Of a stretch of DNA of 64,000 bases, positions 26,913 through 34,739 are shown one piece after another. The DNA lies in NCBI GenBank assembly GCA_050954285.1, contig JBPBPL010000011.1, positions 124,001 through 188,000 of the forward strand, given 5' to 3'. Each line of letters opens with the position of its first letter. Position 1 is the first letter of the stretch. The position numbers and the translations under genes were made by a program. The notes beneath the pieces were generated by a model. That model saw nothing but the letters and a program-made list of their open reading frames with translations. It did no database searches and was not told the origin of the DNA. This DNA comes from Mucilaginibacter_A sp050954285. Lineage in GTDB: Bacteria; Bacteroidota; Bacteroidia; Sphingobacteriales; Sphingobacteriaceae.

Positions 26913-27836
26913 ATGCCGGTTAACCTCAGCCTAAACCCCGAAATACAACAGTTTGCCAATCTGGAACTGCTGGCTAAACAAGTGGTAGAAGGTTTTATCA
27001 CTGGTTTGCACCAAAGTCCGTTTCATGGTTTTTCGGTGGAGTTTGCTCAGCATCGTGCTTATAACAGCGGAGAATCTGTGCGAAATGTAGATTGGAAACT
27101 GGCAGCCAGAACGGATAAACTGTTTGTAAAGCAGTTTGAAGAAGAAACTAATTTGCGTTGTTTTTTGGTGCTGGATACTTCTTCTTCCATGAATTTTCCG
27201 GAGAAAGGATTAAGTAAATTGGAATTTGGAGTTTACTCGGCAGCTTCTTTGATGTATCTTTTCAAAAAACAACGCGATGCTTTCGGGCTTTGTCTTTTTT
27301 CAAATCAGGTAGATTTTATCAGTCCGACAAAATCAACTTCTGCGCATCTTTTTTACCTTTTCGCGCAACTGGAAAAAATTTTACACGATAAAAGAAGCAA
27401 GCAATCAACCAGTATTTCCCAGGTTTTGCATCAACTGGCCGGACAAGTGCACAAACGTTCGCTGATTATTATTTTGAGTGATATGCTGGAAAACGCCATG
27501 GACGAGCAAAAATCAGCTGATCTGTTTGCCGCGTTACAGCATTTAAAACATGGCAAACACGAAGTTGTAATTTTCAATATTGCTGATCACCAAAAAGAAC
27601 TGGAATTTAATTTTGAGAACCGGCCGTATCATTTTGTCGATCTGGAAAGCGGTGCAGAAATGAAAGTTCATCCAAACGAAATCCGCGAAAGTTATCAAGC
27701 AGCTTTAAATAATTACCGGCAACAGCTGGAGTTGAAATGTGCACAATATCACATTGATTTGGTGGATGCAAACCTGCATCAAGGTTACGATCAGGTTTTG
27801 AAAGCTTATCTGATCAAAAGAAACAAAATGTTTTGA
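26913..27836 (+). CDS. DUF58 / von Willebrand A-like protein
   Basis: 307 aa, ATG at 26913. Carries the DUF58 signature (RAYNSGESVRNVDWKLAARTDKLFVKQFEEETN, in pieces within residues 48-80) and a vWA-type metal site VLDTSSSM (about residue 86) with later ILSDML. DUF58 proteins usually sit beside a MoxR-type AAA ATPase and membrane vWA genes; none is here, so the partner is probably elsewhere in the genome. Soluble, no signal peptide. A one-mismatch dispersed word is inside at 27387-27400 (read D-K-R-S-K). The stop codon touches the inverted pair at 27835. Confidence 0.85.
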   Translation: MPVNLSLNPEIQQFANLELLAKQVVEGFITGLHQSPFHGFSVEFAQHRAYNSGESVRNVDWKLAARTDKLFVKQFEEETNLRCFLVLDTSSSMNFPEKGLSKLEFGVYSAASLMYLFKKQRDAFGLCLFSNQVDFISPTKSTSAHLFYLFAQLEKILHDKRSKQSTSISQVLHQLAGQVHKRSLIIILSDMLENAMDEQKSADLFAALQHLKHGKHEVVIFNIADHQKELEFNFENRPYHFVDLESGAEMKVHPNEIRESYQAALNNYRQQLELKCAQYHIDLVDANLHQGYDQVLKAYLIKRNKMF

Positions 27837-27866
27837 TACTGTTTTTATCGGCATAAAAACAGTATC
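27835..27866. terminator. Inverted pair of dispersed word between convergent genes
   Basis: Perfect 14-base inverted repeat, GATACTGTTTTTAT (27835-27848) and its complement (27853-27866), loop CGGC. It overlaps the last bases of the DUF58 gene and reaches into the first bases (stop side) of the convergent aminotransferase. The top arm with C27849 is an exact copy of the word (27836-27849). Same loop and arms as at 9284. Confidence 0.9.
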
Positions 27867-29052
27867 AGGAATAATAATTAATTGCTTCCAGTATTACCAA
27901 ACAAGCTTTTTGGATTTCATCCAAAGTAATAATCAGTGGCGGAGCCACCCGCAAAGCTGTTTCGCAATGCAAAAACCAATCTACAATTACACCGTTTTCA
28001 ACACAGCGTTTACTTACATTTTCTACCTGATTAAAGTTGCTTAGCTGGATGCTGAGCATCAAACCTTTGCCACGTACTTCTTTTATTTTCGAATGAACGA
28101 GTAATTCTCTAAATAGACTTTCTTTTTGCGGCACATCTTTAATTAGTTCTTCCTTTAAAATAACTTCCAGCGAAGCCAAACCTGCCGCGCAACAAACAGG
28201 ATGGCCGCCAAAAGTGGTGATATGGCCCAAAATCGGATTTTCTTTCAGTGCATCCATAATTGTTTTTGAAGCGATAAAAGCGCCCAGCGGCATTCCGCCG
28301 CCAAACGCTTTGGCGGTAAGCAAAATATCAGGTACGATACCAAAATGCTCAAAAGCAAATAGTTTTCCGGTTCGTCCCAAACCACTTTGTATCTCATCCA
28401 GAATTAGCAAAGTACCGGTTTGCCAACATTTATGCCGTAAAAGAAGCATGTATTCCAAATCAGGAACACGAATTCCGGCTTCACCCTGAATGGTTTCGAT
28501 AATTACCGCTGCGGTTTCGGTTGTAATTTGTTCTAAATCTCGTAAATGGTTAAAATTGATAAACGTAATTCCTGGTAATAATGGGCGATAAGCTTGTTTG
28601 TATTCTTCATTTCCCATCAAGCTCAAAGCACCTTGTGTACTGCCGTGATAAGCATTTTTACAGGCAATAATCTCTACTCGGCCAGTATATCTTTTGGCCA
28701 GTTTCATTGCACCTTCTGTGGCTTCTGTTCCGGAATTGGTAAAATAAACGGAATTTAAAGTATCGGGCAGGAGCGAAGTGATTTTTTCGGCCAGCTTTAC
28801 CTGTGGCGTTTGTACAAATTCGCCATAAACGCTCAGGTGCATGTATAAATCAACCTGATCCTTAATTGCCTGTACAATTTCAGGATGGCCGTGGCCAGTA
28901 TTGCTTACTGCAAAGCCGGAAACCAAATCCATATATGCTTTCCCAGTAGTGTCGTAAAGATATAATCCTTTGGCTCGTTCAATTTCTAATAATCTAGGAG
29001 AACCCGACGTTTGGGCAACATTCAGCAAAAAAAGCTGTCGGTTTGTTAACAT
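27865..29052 (-). CDS. Class-III aminotransferase (acetylornithine/ornithine type)
   Basis: 395 aa from ATG 29052 (a TTG two codons upstream is also open). PLP-dependent fold type I: YFTNSGTEATEGAMKLAKRYTG substrate/phosphate region (in pieces), LILDEIQSGLGRTG with the pyridine-binding Asp, and LLTAKAFGGGMPLGAF with the Schiff-base Lys. The closest families are acetylornithine and ornithine aminotransferases. No arginine genes lie nearby, so the substrate cannot be fixed. Cytosolic. Variants of the dispersed word occur at 28074-28087 and 28436-28449. Confidence 0.85.
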   Translation of the reverse strand: MLTNRQLFLLNVAQTSGSPRLLEIERAKGLYLYDTTGKAYMDLVSGFAVSNTGHGHPEIVQAIKDQVDLYMHLSVYGEFVQTPQVKLAEKITSLLPDTLNSVYFTNSGTEATEGAMKLAKRYTGRVEIIACKNAYHGSTQGALSLMGNEEYKQAYRPLLPGITFINFNHLRDLEQITTETAAVIIETIQGEAGIRVPDLEYMLLLRHKCWQTGTLLILDEIQSGLGRTGKLFAFEHFGIVPDILLTAKAFGGGMPLGAFIASKTIMDALKENPILGHITTFGGHPVCCAAGLASLEVILKEELIKDVPQKESLFRELLVHSKIKEVRGKGLMLSIQLSNFNQVENVSKRCVENGVIVDWFLHCETALRVAPPLIITLDEIQKACLVILEAINYYS

Positions 29053-29063
29053 GTGCAAAAATA

Positions 29064-29097
29064 CAAAAGGCTCTCAACATTTGCTGAAAGCCTTTTG
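29064..29097 (-). terminator. Terminator after sigma-factor operon
   Basis: Arms CAAAAGGCTCTCA (29064-29076) and TGAAAGCCTTTTG (29085-29097), one mismatch, 8-base loop, followed on the minus strand by TATTTTTG. Placed 27 bases after the stop of the Spy-like gene. Confidence 0.75.
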
Positions 29098-29123
29098 AAA
29101 GGAAACATTTGTGAAGTAATTAT

Positions 29124-29615
29124 TTAATCATTCTCGCGTCTGTTTTTTAAACGTTTAATCATTTCTTCGTTAAACTGACGTTCGCTTTTCCAAAAGTGCA
29201 ATACTTTTTCGGCCGGCAAAATTCTGGAAAAATCATCATTATAACGTTTTTTGATGTCTAAAATTTTAGAATCATACTCAAAATTATCGTTCACAACATC
29301 GTGCGCATCGTTTTGGGAGTTAAGCATATTTTGTCTTTTTTGATGCAAAATAACGTTCATCTCTCTTTGATACTGATTATAAACCGGCCAAAACTTAGTT
29401 GCTTCATCATTGCTTAAATGCAAATTATCCGATAAATAATCCGATTTAATGGTCTCAATTCGGTGCATACCAGCCGAATTATCAACGTTGCCATTGTTAA
29501 AATTGCTCCGGATATCCATATTAGACCGTGGTACCCGAAAGTTTTGAGCCAAAATTCTTTCTGCTTTTCCGAAGAAAATAATTAGAATGAAGCCAATAAA
29601 AAATTTCTTAATCAT
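29124..29615 (-). CDS. Secreted Spy/CpxP-like stress protein
   Basis: 163 aa, ATG at 29615, with signal peptide (MIKKFFIGFILIIFFGKAERILAQ). The mature part is alpha-helical and highly charged, with LSNDEATKFWPVYNQYQREMN... and ILPAEKVLHFWKSERQFNEEMIKR, resembling the periplasmic sensor/chaperone proteins that often end Bacteroidota ECF-sigma operons. Third gene of the operon sigma / anti-sigma-like / this gene (31-base gap). A role in sensing or damping envelope stress is inferred from context only. Confidence 0.68.
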   Translation of the reverse strand: MIKKFFIGFILIIFFGKAERILAQNFRVPRSNMDIRSNFNNGNVDNSAGMHRIETIKSDYLSDNLHLSNDEATKFWPVYNQYQREMNVILHQKRQNMLNSQNDAHDVVNDNFEYDSKILDIKKRYNDDFSRILPAEKVLHFWKSERQFNEEMIKRLKNRREND

Positions 29616-29645
29616 AATTATATTTTCTGAATTCAGTTCGCAATC

Positions 29646-30362
29646 TTAATTCTTGTTAGAACTGTTGCTGTCTGCACTCGTTTCATTTTTATCAAAATTT
29701 AATCCGTCATCTGCAGCACTGGTCTCCAAAATGATGTGATTATCATAAGAGTCAGCATGAATATCTAAATAATTCTCGATATCCGCATCCGGCAAGTTTG
29801 ATAGTTGGGTTTGCACATTGTGCGCCGCCTGGTATTTTTTCACCCCAATCCCGGTAACTACTGCAACAGCGATGCAGGCTGCTGTAGCATATTTCCAGGC
29901 TGCCCTGGTAAATAAGCTGCGAATTTTTGCCGGCTGCTGTACTGTTTTTATGCCCGTTTTTTGGTTAATTCGATCTGTTAATGTTTCAAAATAATTTTCC
30001 GGAACGGTAAAGCCATCCCCTTTTTCTGCAAATGCATTTATTTTGATTCGGGCAGCAATAATATTTTGTTGTTCTTCAAAAAATTCAATTGATTTAACGG
30101 AAGGTTCTTGCTGCGCACGCATTTCTTCCAGATTTACAGTCGATAGGATTTGATTTTGTAAATTATCGAAGTAATTTTCCGGCACAACCAAGCCGGCAGA
30201 AGGTGTTTTTGACTTCAGATTTTCAGCATAAATAGCTGAGTGTATACGTTCTTGCTGCTCTTCAAAAAAAAGATCAGGAACCCGAAAAGGATTCTCTCTA
30301 TTCTGTTTTTGCAGAACAGGATACTCATTTAACCAGTTGGTGTGTTCAGTATGCTCATTCAT
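29646..30362 (-). CDS. Anti-sigma-factor-like membrane protein with repeats
   Basis: 238 aa, ATG at 30362. One membrane segment at about residues 153-172 (AAWKYATAACIAVAVVTGIG). The cytoplasmic part contains three related units, each a V-P-(E/D)-N/L-Y/F-F box followed by an acidic-amphipathic helix: FRVPDLFFEEQQERI, LVVPENYFDNLQNQI and FTVPENYFETLTDRI, with an extra FFEEQQNIIAARI half unit between the last two. Placement directly after an ECF sigma factor and before a secreted protein argues that it is the anti-sigma factor, though no zinc-finger (ZAS) motif is present. Confidence 0.7.
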   Translation of the reverse strand: MNEHTEHTNWLNEYPVLQKQNRENPFRVPDLFFEEQQERIHSAIYAENLKSKTPSAGLVVPENYFDNLQNQILSTVNLEEMRAQQEPSVKSIEFFEEQQNIIAARIKINAFAEKGDGFTVPENYFETLTDRINQKTGIKTVQQPAKIRSLFTRAAWKYATAACIAVAVVTGIGVKKYQAAHNVQTQLSNLPDADIENYLDIHADSYDNHIILETSAADDGLNFDKNETSADSNSSNKN

Positions 30363-30411
30363 GACGAAAAGATAGAATCAAATTTTTGCAAAAGGTTTAA
30401 TATTTTTTCCA

Positions 30412-30966
30412 TTAATCTTCTGTTAACAAATAGGCTTCTATTTTTTTAACAGCCAAATGGAAGGATGATTTTAAAGCACCAACGCTTGTGCCTAATACGT
30501 CAGACATTTCTTCGTATTTCATCTCATCAAAATATTTTAAATTAAAAACCAATCGCTGTTTTTCGGGCAGCGTCAGTATCGCTTTCTGTAGTTTGCGCTG
30601 CGCCTTATCACCATCAAAATAAGCTGATTCCGTGAGTGATTCTGACAGTTCGTAAGCAACATCATCAAAAGATACATTGTTTTTCAACTTCTTCCGATTC
30701 AAAAAAGTGATGCACTCGTTGGTGGCAATCCGGTACATCCAGGTGTATAATTGTGCATCGTTGCGGAAACCCAGCAGGTTTTTCCAAACTTTTACAAATA
30801 CATCCTGCACCAAATCATCGGCATCATCGTGGTTAATTACCATACGCCTGATGTGCCAGTATATTTTTTGCTGATACTTTTTAAGTAACAGGTTAAAAGC
30901 TTCGTTACGGGTTTTTTCATCCTGAAACTTGCTCAGTATTTCTTGATCGTCAACCTGTGTGGACAT
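30412..30966 (-). CDS. RNA polymerase sigma factor, ECF subfamily
   Basis: 184 aa, ATG at 30966. Region 2 (about residues 28-92) contains YWHIRRMVINHDDADDLVQDVFVKVWKNL, with the DADDLVQDVF core; region 4 (about 125-180) contains ILTLPEKQRLVFNLKYFDEMKYEEMSDVLG and a GALKSSFHLAVKKIE recognition helix. First gene of the operon with the anti-sigma-like and Spy-like genes. Its own target promoters cannot be assigned. 98 bp upstream is an exact dispersed-word copy. Confidence 0.93.
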   Translation of the reverse strand: MSTQVDDQEILSKFQDEKTRNEAFNLLLKKYQQKIYWHIRRMVINHDDADDLVQDVFVKVWKNLLGFRNDAQLYTWMYRIATNECITFLNRKKLKNNVSFDDVAYELSESLTESAYFDGDKAQRKLQKAILTLPEKQRLVFNLKYFDEMKYEEMSDVLGTSVGALKSSFHLAVKKIEAYLLTED

Positions 30967-31064
30967 GTAAAGTGATAATATAGATGATCGGATTATTTAT
31001 ACAAACTTAATCTTTTTACGAGATTATTGTTTATTTGAATAACAAAGCAAGAGAAATTTAGGTC

Positions 31065-31078
31065 GATAAAAACAGTAT
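31065..31078 (+). repeat. Dispersed word, exact (GATAAAAACAGTAT)
   Basis: Intergenic between the ECF gene and bcp. Preceded by GAAATTTAGGTC, the same arm as at 51815. Confidence 0.88.
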
Positions 31079-31124
31079 GACCAGCAAAAGCAATAGAAGT
31101 TTACTCCGGTTTTTAAGCTGAAGG

Positions 31125-31592
31125 TTAAGCCAGTAAATCCAAAATCTGTTGCGATGAGTTTTTAGTATCCACTTTTTCAATCATTTTCAGGATGATACTG
31201 TTTTTATCAATCAAAAAGGTAGTGCGGGCCGTGCCCATGTAAACTTTACCATACATGTTTTTTTCTACCCAAACACCGTAACTTTCTGAAATGGATTTAT
31301 CTGTATCGGCAATCAGCGGGAAAGGTAAATTGTGTTTTGCCTCAAAATTTTTGTGCGATTTTTCATCATCCGTGCTGATGCCCACCACATGGTAATCTTG
31401 CTGCAAAAGTAACTCATAATTATCGCGGAAACTGCAAGCTTCGGCGGTGCAGCCCGGCGTATCATCTTTTGGGTAGAAGTACAGAATCAGTATTTTATCC
31501 AGAAAATCTGAAAGCGAAACTGTGTTTCCATTCTGATCCTTTGTTATAAAACCCGGTGCTTTGTCGCCTTCTTTTAAAACTGTATTTTTCAT
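31125..31592 (-). CDS. bcp: Thioredoxin-dependent thiol peroxidase (Bcp/PrxQ)
   Basis: 155 aa, ATG at 31592. Atypical 2-Cys peroxiredoxin of the PrxQ type: YFYPKDDTPGCTAEACSFRD with peroxidatic Cys48 and resolving Cys53 five residues on. Reduces hydroperoxides with electrons from thioredoxin. Cytosolic. It is 17 bases after the upstream M23 gene on the same strand and likely co-transcribed. An exact dispersed-word copy at 31195-31208 is read D-K-N-S-I near the C terminus. Confidence 0.96.
   Translation of the reverse strand: MKNTVLKEGDKAPGFITKDQNGNTVSLSDFLDKILILYFYPKDDTPGCTAEACSFRDNYELLLQQDYHVVGISTDDEKSHKNFEAKHNLPFPLIADTDKSISESYGVWVEKNMYGKVYMGTARTTFLIDKNSIILKMIEKVDTKNSSQQILDLLA
31195..31208 (-). 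repeat. Dispersed word, exact, inside bcp
   Basis: GATAAAAACAGTAT on the sense strand of bcp, read as Asp-Lys-Asn-Ser-Ile. Confidence 0.8.
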
Positions 31593-31600
31593 TTTTAATG

Positions 31601-31614
31601 ATGCTTCTTTTACC
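31601..31614 (-). repeat. Dispersed word, one mismatch, at M23 gene stop
   Basis: GGTAAAAGAAGCAT on the minus strand. It contains the TAA stop codon of the M23 peptidase gene (31610-31612) and fills the short gap to bcp. Confidence 0.6.
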
Positions 31615-33346
31615 GGTAAAAATTAAGTGTAAGCCGTTTTACATTATCTTTCTGATCGGTAACCACCACTTCCAGCTGATGTTTGCCAGCCAAACAGTGT
31701 TCATCAAAAAAATATTTAAATAATTTACTCTTATAATCCTGTTCCAGTAAAACCCATTCGCCATCAATATAAGCTTTGTAAGATTTAATGCCTGATAAAT
31801 TATCGCCAATCCGGAAAGCCATATGATTTACGGCCGCCATGTTTTTTCCTTCGGAAATATTTACAGGCGTAATCACGGGCGCAACCGTATCTACAGCAAT
31901 ATAATAATCGCCAAAACTTTTAATCTTCGTTTTTACATAACCATCCTTAAAAAAACCACCCTGCGCACCATGCCCGGTATTAACAATGATGGCTTTATCC
32001 GCATAATTACCCAGCGAAACATCTGGTTTGATCCACAAATCAACTTGATCATGCAACGGCGTAAAACGGTTATGAATGCGGTGCACAGCCGAATAACCGC
32101 CAGCTTTTCGTGGTAGCATATTATACATAAAATCCAAATCTTCATACAAAACGCCTTCCGGAAAAATTACTTTCACCTGGTCGGTAGCAAAGGTGTTTTG
32201 TTGATTGGTTTTGAAGAAATTTCCGTTTGGCATAACCGCTTCTGTTGCCGGCGGCGGAGTAGATTTAACCTGAAATTTTAAGGTAGAAGTATTGCCAGCC
32301 ACATCTTTTACTACGTATTCCATCTCATGCAGCGCGTCATCATTAAAATTAATCACGCCACGGTTTTGCGTGCCGTTGTATAAGCCAATCTGGTTTCCCG
32401 GATCTACAAAACTTTTCTGGATATACCGGCCAGAATTTAAGAACGCCGGATAATCCAGGTGCGAGTTGATAGCGTGGGTTTGATCAAAAGCAAAGCGATC
32501 AATAGTGAACACGTACAGCGTTTTTCCATCAGCATTGAGCTGAATGGAATAAATACCGTTACGATTGAACGAAGTGCTGTTCATGTCATTTGTGGTAATC
32601 CCAAAAGCTGATTCGCCGCTTAAATGAATTGGCGATGCTTCTTTTAACCGGTAATTTCCGGCTGCACCAACCACCGCAATTAGTTGCTTTGTTGTGTTTT
32701 CATTAAAAGGTTTTCCGTTAAGATGATAGGCGCAAATTAAAGCGATAGAAGGTGGAACCCGATCTGGAATGGTCAACCCGAATAACTGCGGATTAATGGT
32801 TTGCTCCGTTTTTGTATCTCGTATTTCAAAATGGACATGCGGACCGGCAGAAGCTCCTGCATTGCCCGACCATGCAAAAACGTCGCCTTTTTGCAATGGC
32901 ATTTGCGTGGGTTGCAGCTGAATATCAGCTTCGTAAGTCTGGTTTTTGTACTGATACTCTTTAATTATTTTAGCCAGTTCCGGTGTTACGCGTTCCAAAT
33001 GGCCGTAAACAGAAGTATAGCCGTTGGGATGGCTGATGTAAACCGCCAGGCCGAAGCCGCCATATTGCACCCGCATCCGTGAAACAAAGCCTTCTGCAAC
33101 AGCATGAACCGGATAGCCGGTGCGCTGGTTGGTTTTAAAATCCAGACCGGAATGGAAGTGGTTTGGCCGTAATTCGCCAAAAGTGCCGGCTGTGGTAGGC
33201 GGCAAATCCAGCGGGTAACGAAAATAATCCTGCGGATAGCGGTAAATACTTTGCGGTAAATTTGTGTTTTGGGTGAGGATTTGGGCTTGAAGATTTGGAT
33301 GAAAAAGACCCGATAAAAACAGTATCGTAAAAAATTTTCTAAACAT
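31610..33346 (-). CDS. M23-family metallopeptidase
   Basis: 578 aa, ATG at 33346. Signal peptide (about residues 1-22, ending NLQAQ). The LytM/M23 domain occupies about residues 55-190 with the zinc ligands in HSGLDF (His65, Asp69) and HVHFEI, plus GGFGLAVYISHPNGY. The long C-terminal part (about 200-578) is beta-rich and not recognised. Lysostaphin-type peptidases cut peptide cross-links of peptidoglycan; a cell-wall role in the periplasm is inferred. It starts one base after the FAH-family gene and is followed by bcp at 17 bases, forming a three-gene run. Confidence 0.88.
   Translation of the reverse strand: MFRKFFTILFLSGLFHPNLQAQILTQNTNLPQSIYRYPQDYFRYPLDLPPTTAGTFGELRPNHFHSGLDFKTNQRTGYPVHAVAEGFVSRMRVQYGGFGLAVYISHPNGYTSVYGHLERVTPELAKIIKEYQYKNQTYEADIQLQPTQMPLQKGDVFAWSGNAGASAGPHVHFEIRDTKTEQTINPQLFGLTIPDRVPPSIALICAYHLNGKPFNENTTKQLIAVVGAAGNYRLKEASPIHLSGESAFGITTNDMNSTSFNRNGIYSIQLNADGKTLYVFTIDRFAFDQTHAINSHLDYPAFLNSGRYIQKSFVDPGNQIGLYNGTQNRGVINFNDDALHEMEYVVKDVAGNTSTLKFQVKSTPPPATEAVMPNGNFFKTNQQNTFATDQVKVIFPEGVLYEDLDFMYNMLPRKAGGYSAVHRIHNRFTPLHDQVDLWIKPDVSLGNYADKAIIVNTGHGAQGGFFKDGYVKTKIKSFGDYYIAVDTVAPVITPVNISEGKNMAAVNHMAFRIGDNLSGIKSYKAYIDGEWVLLEQDYKSKLFKYFFDEHCLAGKHQLEVVVTDQKDNVKRLTLNFYR
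33312..33325 (+). repeat. Dispersed word, exact, in signal-peptide codons of M23 gene
   Basis: GATAAAAACAGTAT on the plus strand; the gene reads the complement as Ile-Leu-Phe-Leu-Ser in the hydrophobic core of the signal peptide. Confidence 0.8.
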
Positions 33347-33347
33347 T

Positions 33348-33959
33348 TTATTTCACCAAAAAATCCAGCATCTTCTCATTCTCCAAATAACCTTCCAAAT
33401 GGTCGCCAGCTTTTACGCGCGCCACGCCGGCCGGGGTTCCGGTAAAAATTAAATCTCCTTTTTTCAAAGTAATATACTGCGAAACAAAAACAATGATCTG
33501 TTCAAAAGAAAACAACAAATCTTTAGTGTTGCCGCTTTGCCGGGTTTCCTGGTTCACATCCAAATGAAAAGTTAGTTCATACAGATCTGGAAACTGTGTT
33601 TTGGGCACAAAACTGCTGATTGGAGCAGAATTATCAAAGCTTTTGGCCAGTTCCCAGGGCAAGCCTTTTTCTTTGTGCTTTTGCTGAATATCGCGGGCCG
33701 TAAAATCTATTCCTAAACCAATTTCATCAAAATAGGTAGCTGCAAACTTCTCCGTAATGTTTTTACCTTCTTTGGCAACTTTCAGCACAATTTCAATTTC
33801 GTGATGAATGTCTTCCGAAAATTCCGGATGGTAAAAAGGTTTATTATCTTTTAAGATAGCCGTATCCGGTTTCATGAAAATAACCGGCACGGCAGGAACC
33901 GGGTTATTTAATTCTTTGGCATGTTCGGCATAATTGCGGCCGATGGCAATGATTTTCAT
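33348..33959 (-). CDS. Fumarylacetoacetate hydrolase (FAH) family protein
   Basis: 203 aa, ATG at 33959. FAH-fold enzyme with N-terminal AIGRNYAEHAKEL, metal-binding EIEIVLK (about residues 49-55), and GIDFTARDIQ. It has the compact size of the acylpyruvase/oxaloacetate-decarboxylase-like (YcgM/FAHD1) group. Hydrolysis or decarboxylation of a small 2-oxo acid is expected; the exact substrate is unknown. First gene of a tight run with the M23 peptidase (1-base gap) and bcp. Confidence 0.9.
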   Translation of the reverse strand: MKIIAIGRNYAEHAKELNNPVPAVPVIFMKPDTAILKDNKPFYHPEFSEDIHHEIEIVLKVAKEGKNITEKFAATYFDEIGLGIDFTARDIQQKHKEKGLPWELAKSFDNSAPISSFVPKTQFPDLYELTFHLDVNQETRQSGNTKDLLFSFEQIIVFVSQYITLKKGDLIFTGTPAGVARVKAGDHLEGYLENEKMLDFLVK

Positions 33960-34040
33960 TTGCTTTTATTTTCTGCCAAAACTAAAAATAAAAACAGGCT
34001 GTCTTTAAAAAAAGGCAGCATCATCAACATAAAATAGCTG

Positions 34041-34553
34041 TTACAGGATAGAAATACGTTTGATAAAAGGCTCGGTTCCTACAATAATGCGCACAAAATA
34101 AAATCCGGGAGAGATCCGGTTGCTCAATTGAAAAGTATTTTTTTGTTCGCCAGCTTCTACCCGTTGAGACATCAGCGTGAGCACATCATTACCCAAAACA
34201 TCCATAATTTTGATAGAAACGTTGGTGTTTTTCTTCACATTATAAGTCATGTTGATCTTATCCGTAATCGGGTTTGGATAAATTAAAACATCACTTAACA
34301 GCTTTTCATTATCTGTTTTAATGATGCTTTGTTTTGCTGGAAGTAATTGATTCTGAATAGGTTTTAGTGGAAGCAGCGTTATTTTTAAACCGTTTTTAAG
34401 ATAAGAAATCCGTTCTGATTTGGTTTGAAACTTAGAAGGAATACTGTCAAAATGTATATTTGCAGAAACATCTGTACTTAAGTTAAAACTCATTAATACC
34501 ATTGCTGACAGGATAATTATAAGTACAGTTACAGAAGAGTAGATTTGTTTCAT
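34041..34553 (-). CDS. Small secreted protein with type IX sorting domain
   Basis: 170 aa, ATG at 34553. Signal peptide (about residues 1-30). The C-terminal 80 residues are a type A T9SS sorting domain: VLIYPNPITDKINMTYNV, VSIKIMDVLGNDV, AGEQKNTFQLSNRISPGFYFVRI and a basic IKRISIL end. Only about 60 low-complexity residues remain between them, so the cargo is nearly absent. Export across the outer membrane by the type IX system is expected; porT at 46.3 kb is part of that system. Function unknown. Confidence 0.82.
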   Translation of the reverse strand: MKQIYSSVTVLIIILSAMVLMSFNLSTDVSANIHFDSIPSKFQTKSERISYLKNGLKITLLPLKPIQNQLLPAKQSIIKTDNEKLLSDVLIYPNPITDKINMTYNVKKNTNVSIKIMDVLGNDVLTLMSQRVEAGEQKNTFQLSNRISPGFYFVRIIVGTEPFIKRISIL

Positions 34554-34605
34554 GTATAAATTCCGGTCAAAAGTATTAATTTCTATATTTAAAAAAATTA
34601 CCCCT

Positions 34606-34619
34606 GTTAAAAACAGTAT
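34606..34619 (+). repeat. Dispersed word, one mismatch (GTTAAAAACAGTAT)
   Basis: Intergenic in the divergent gap between the T9SS-sorted gene and kup. Confidence 0.6.
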
Positions 34620-34739
34620 TCATTTAACAATATTTAACATCTATAAAAACTCTAAATTCGTGCCAGATTAACACATGGTGTCACAACACAAGTTAATAAA
34701 TATAATTAAATATTTGATGTTTCATAATAAAACGACAAA

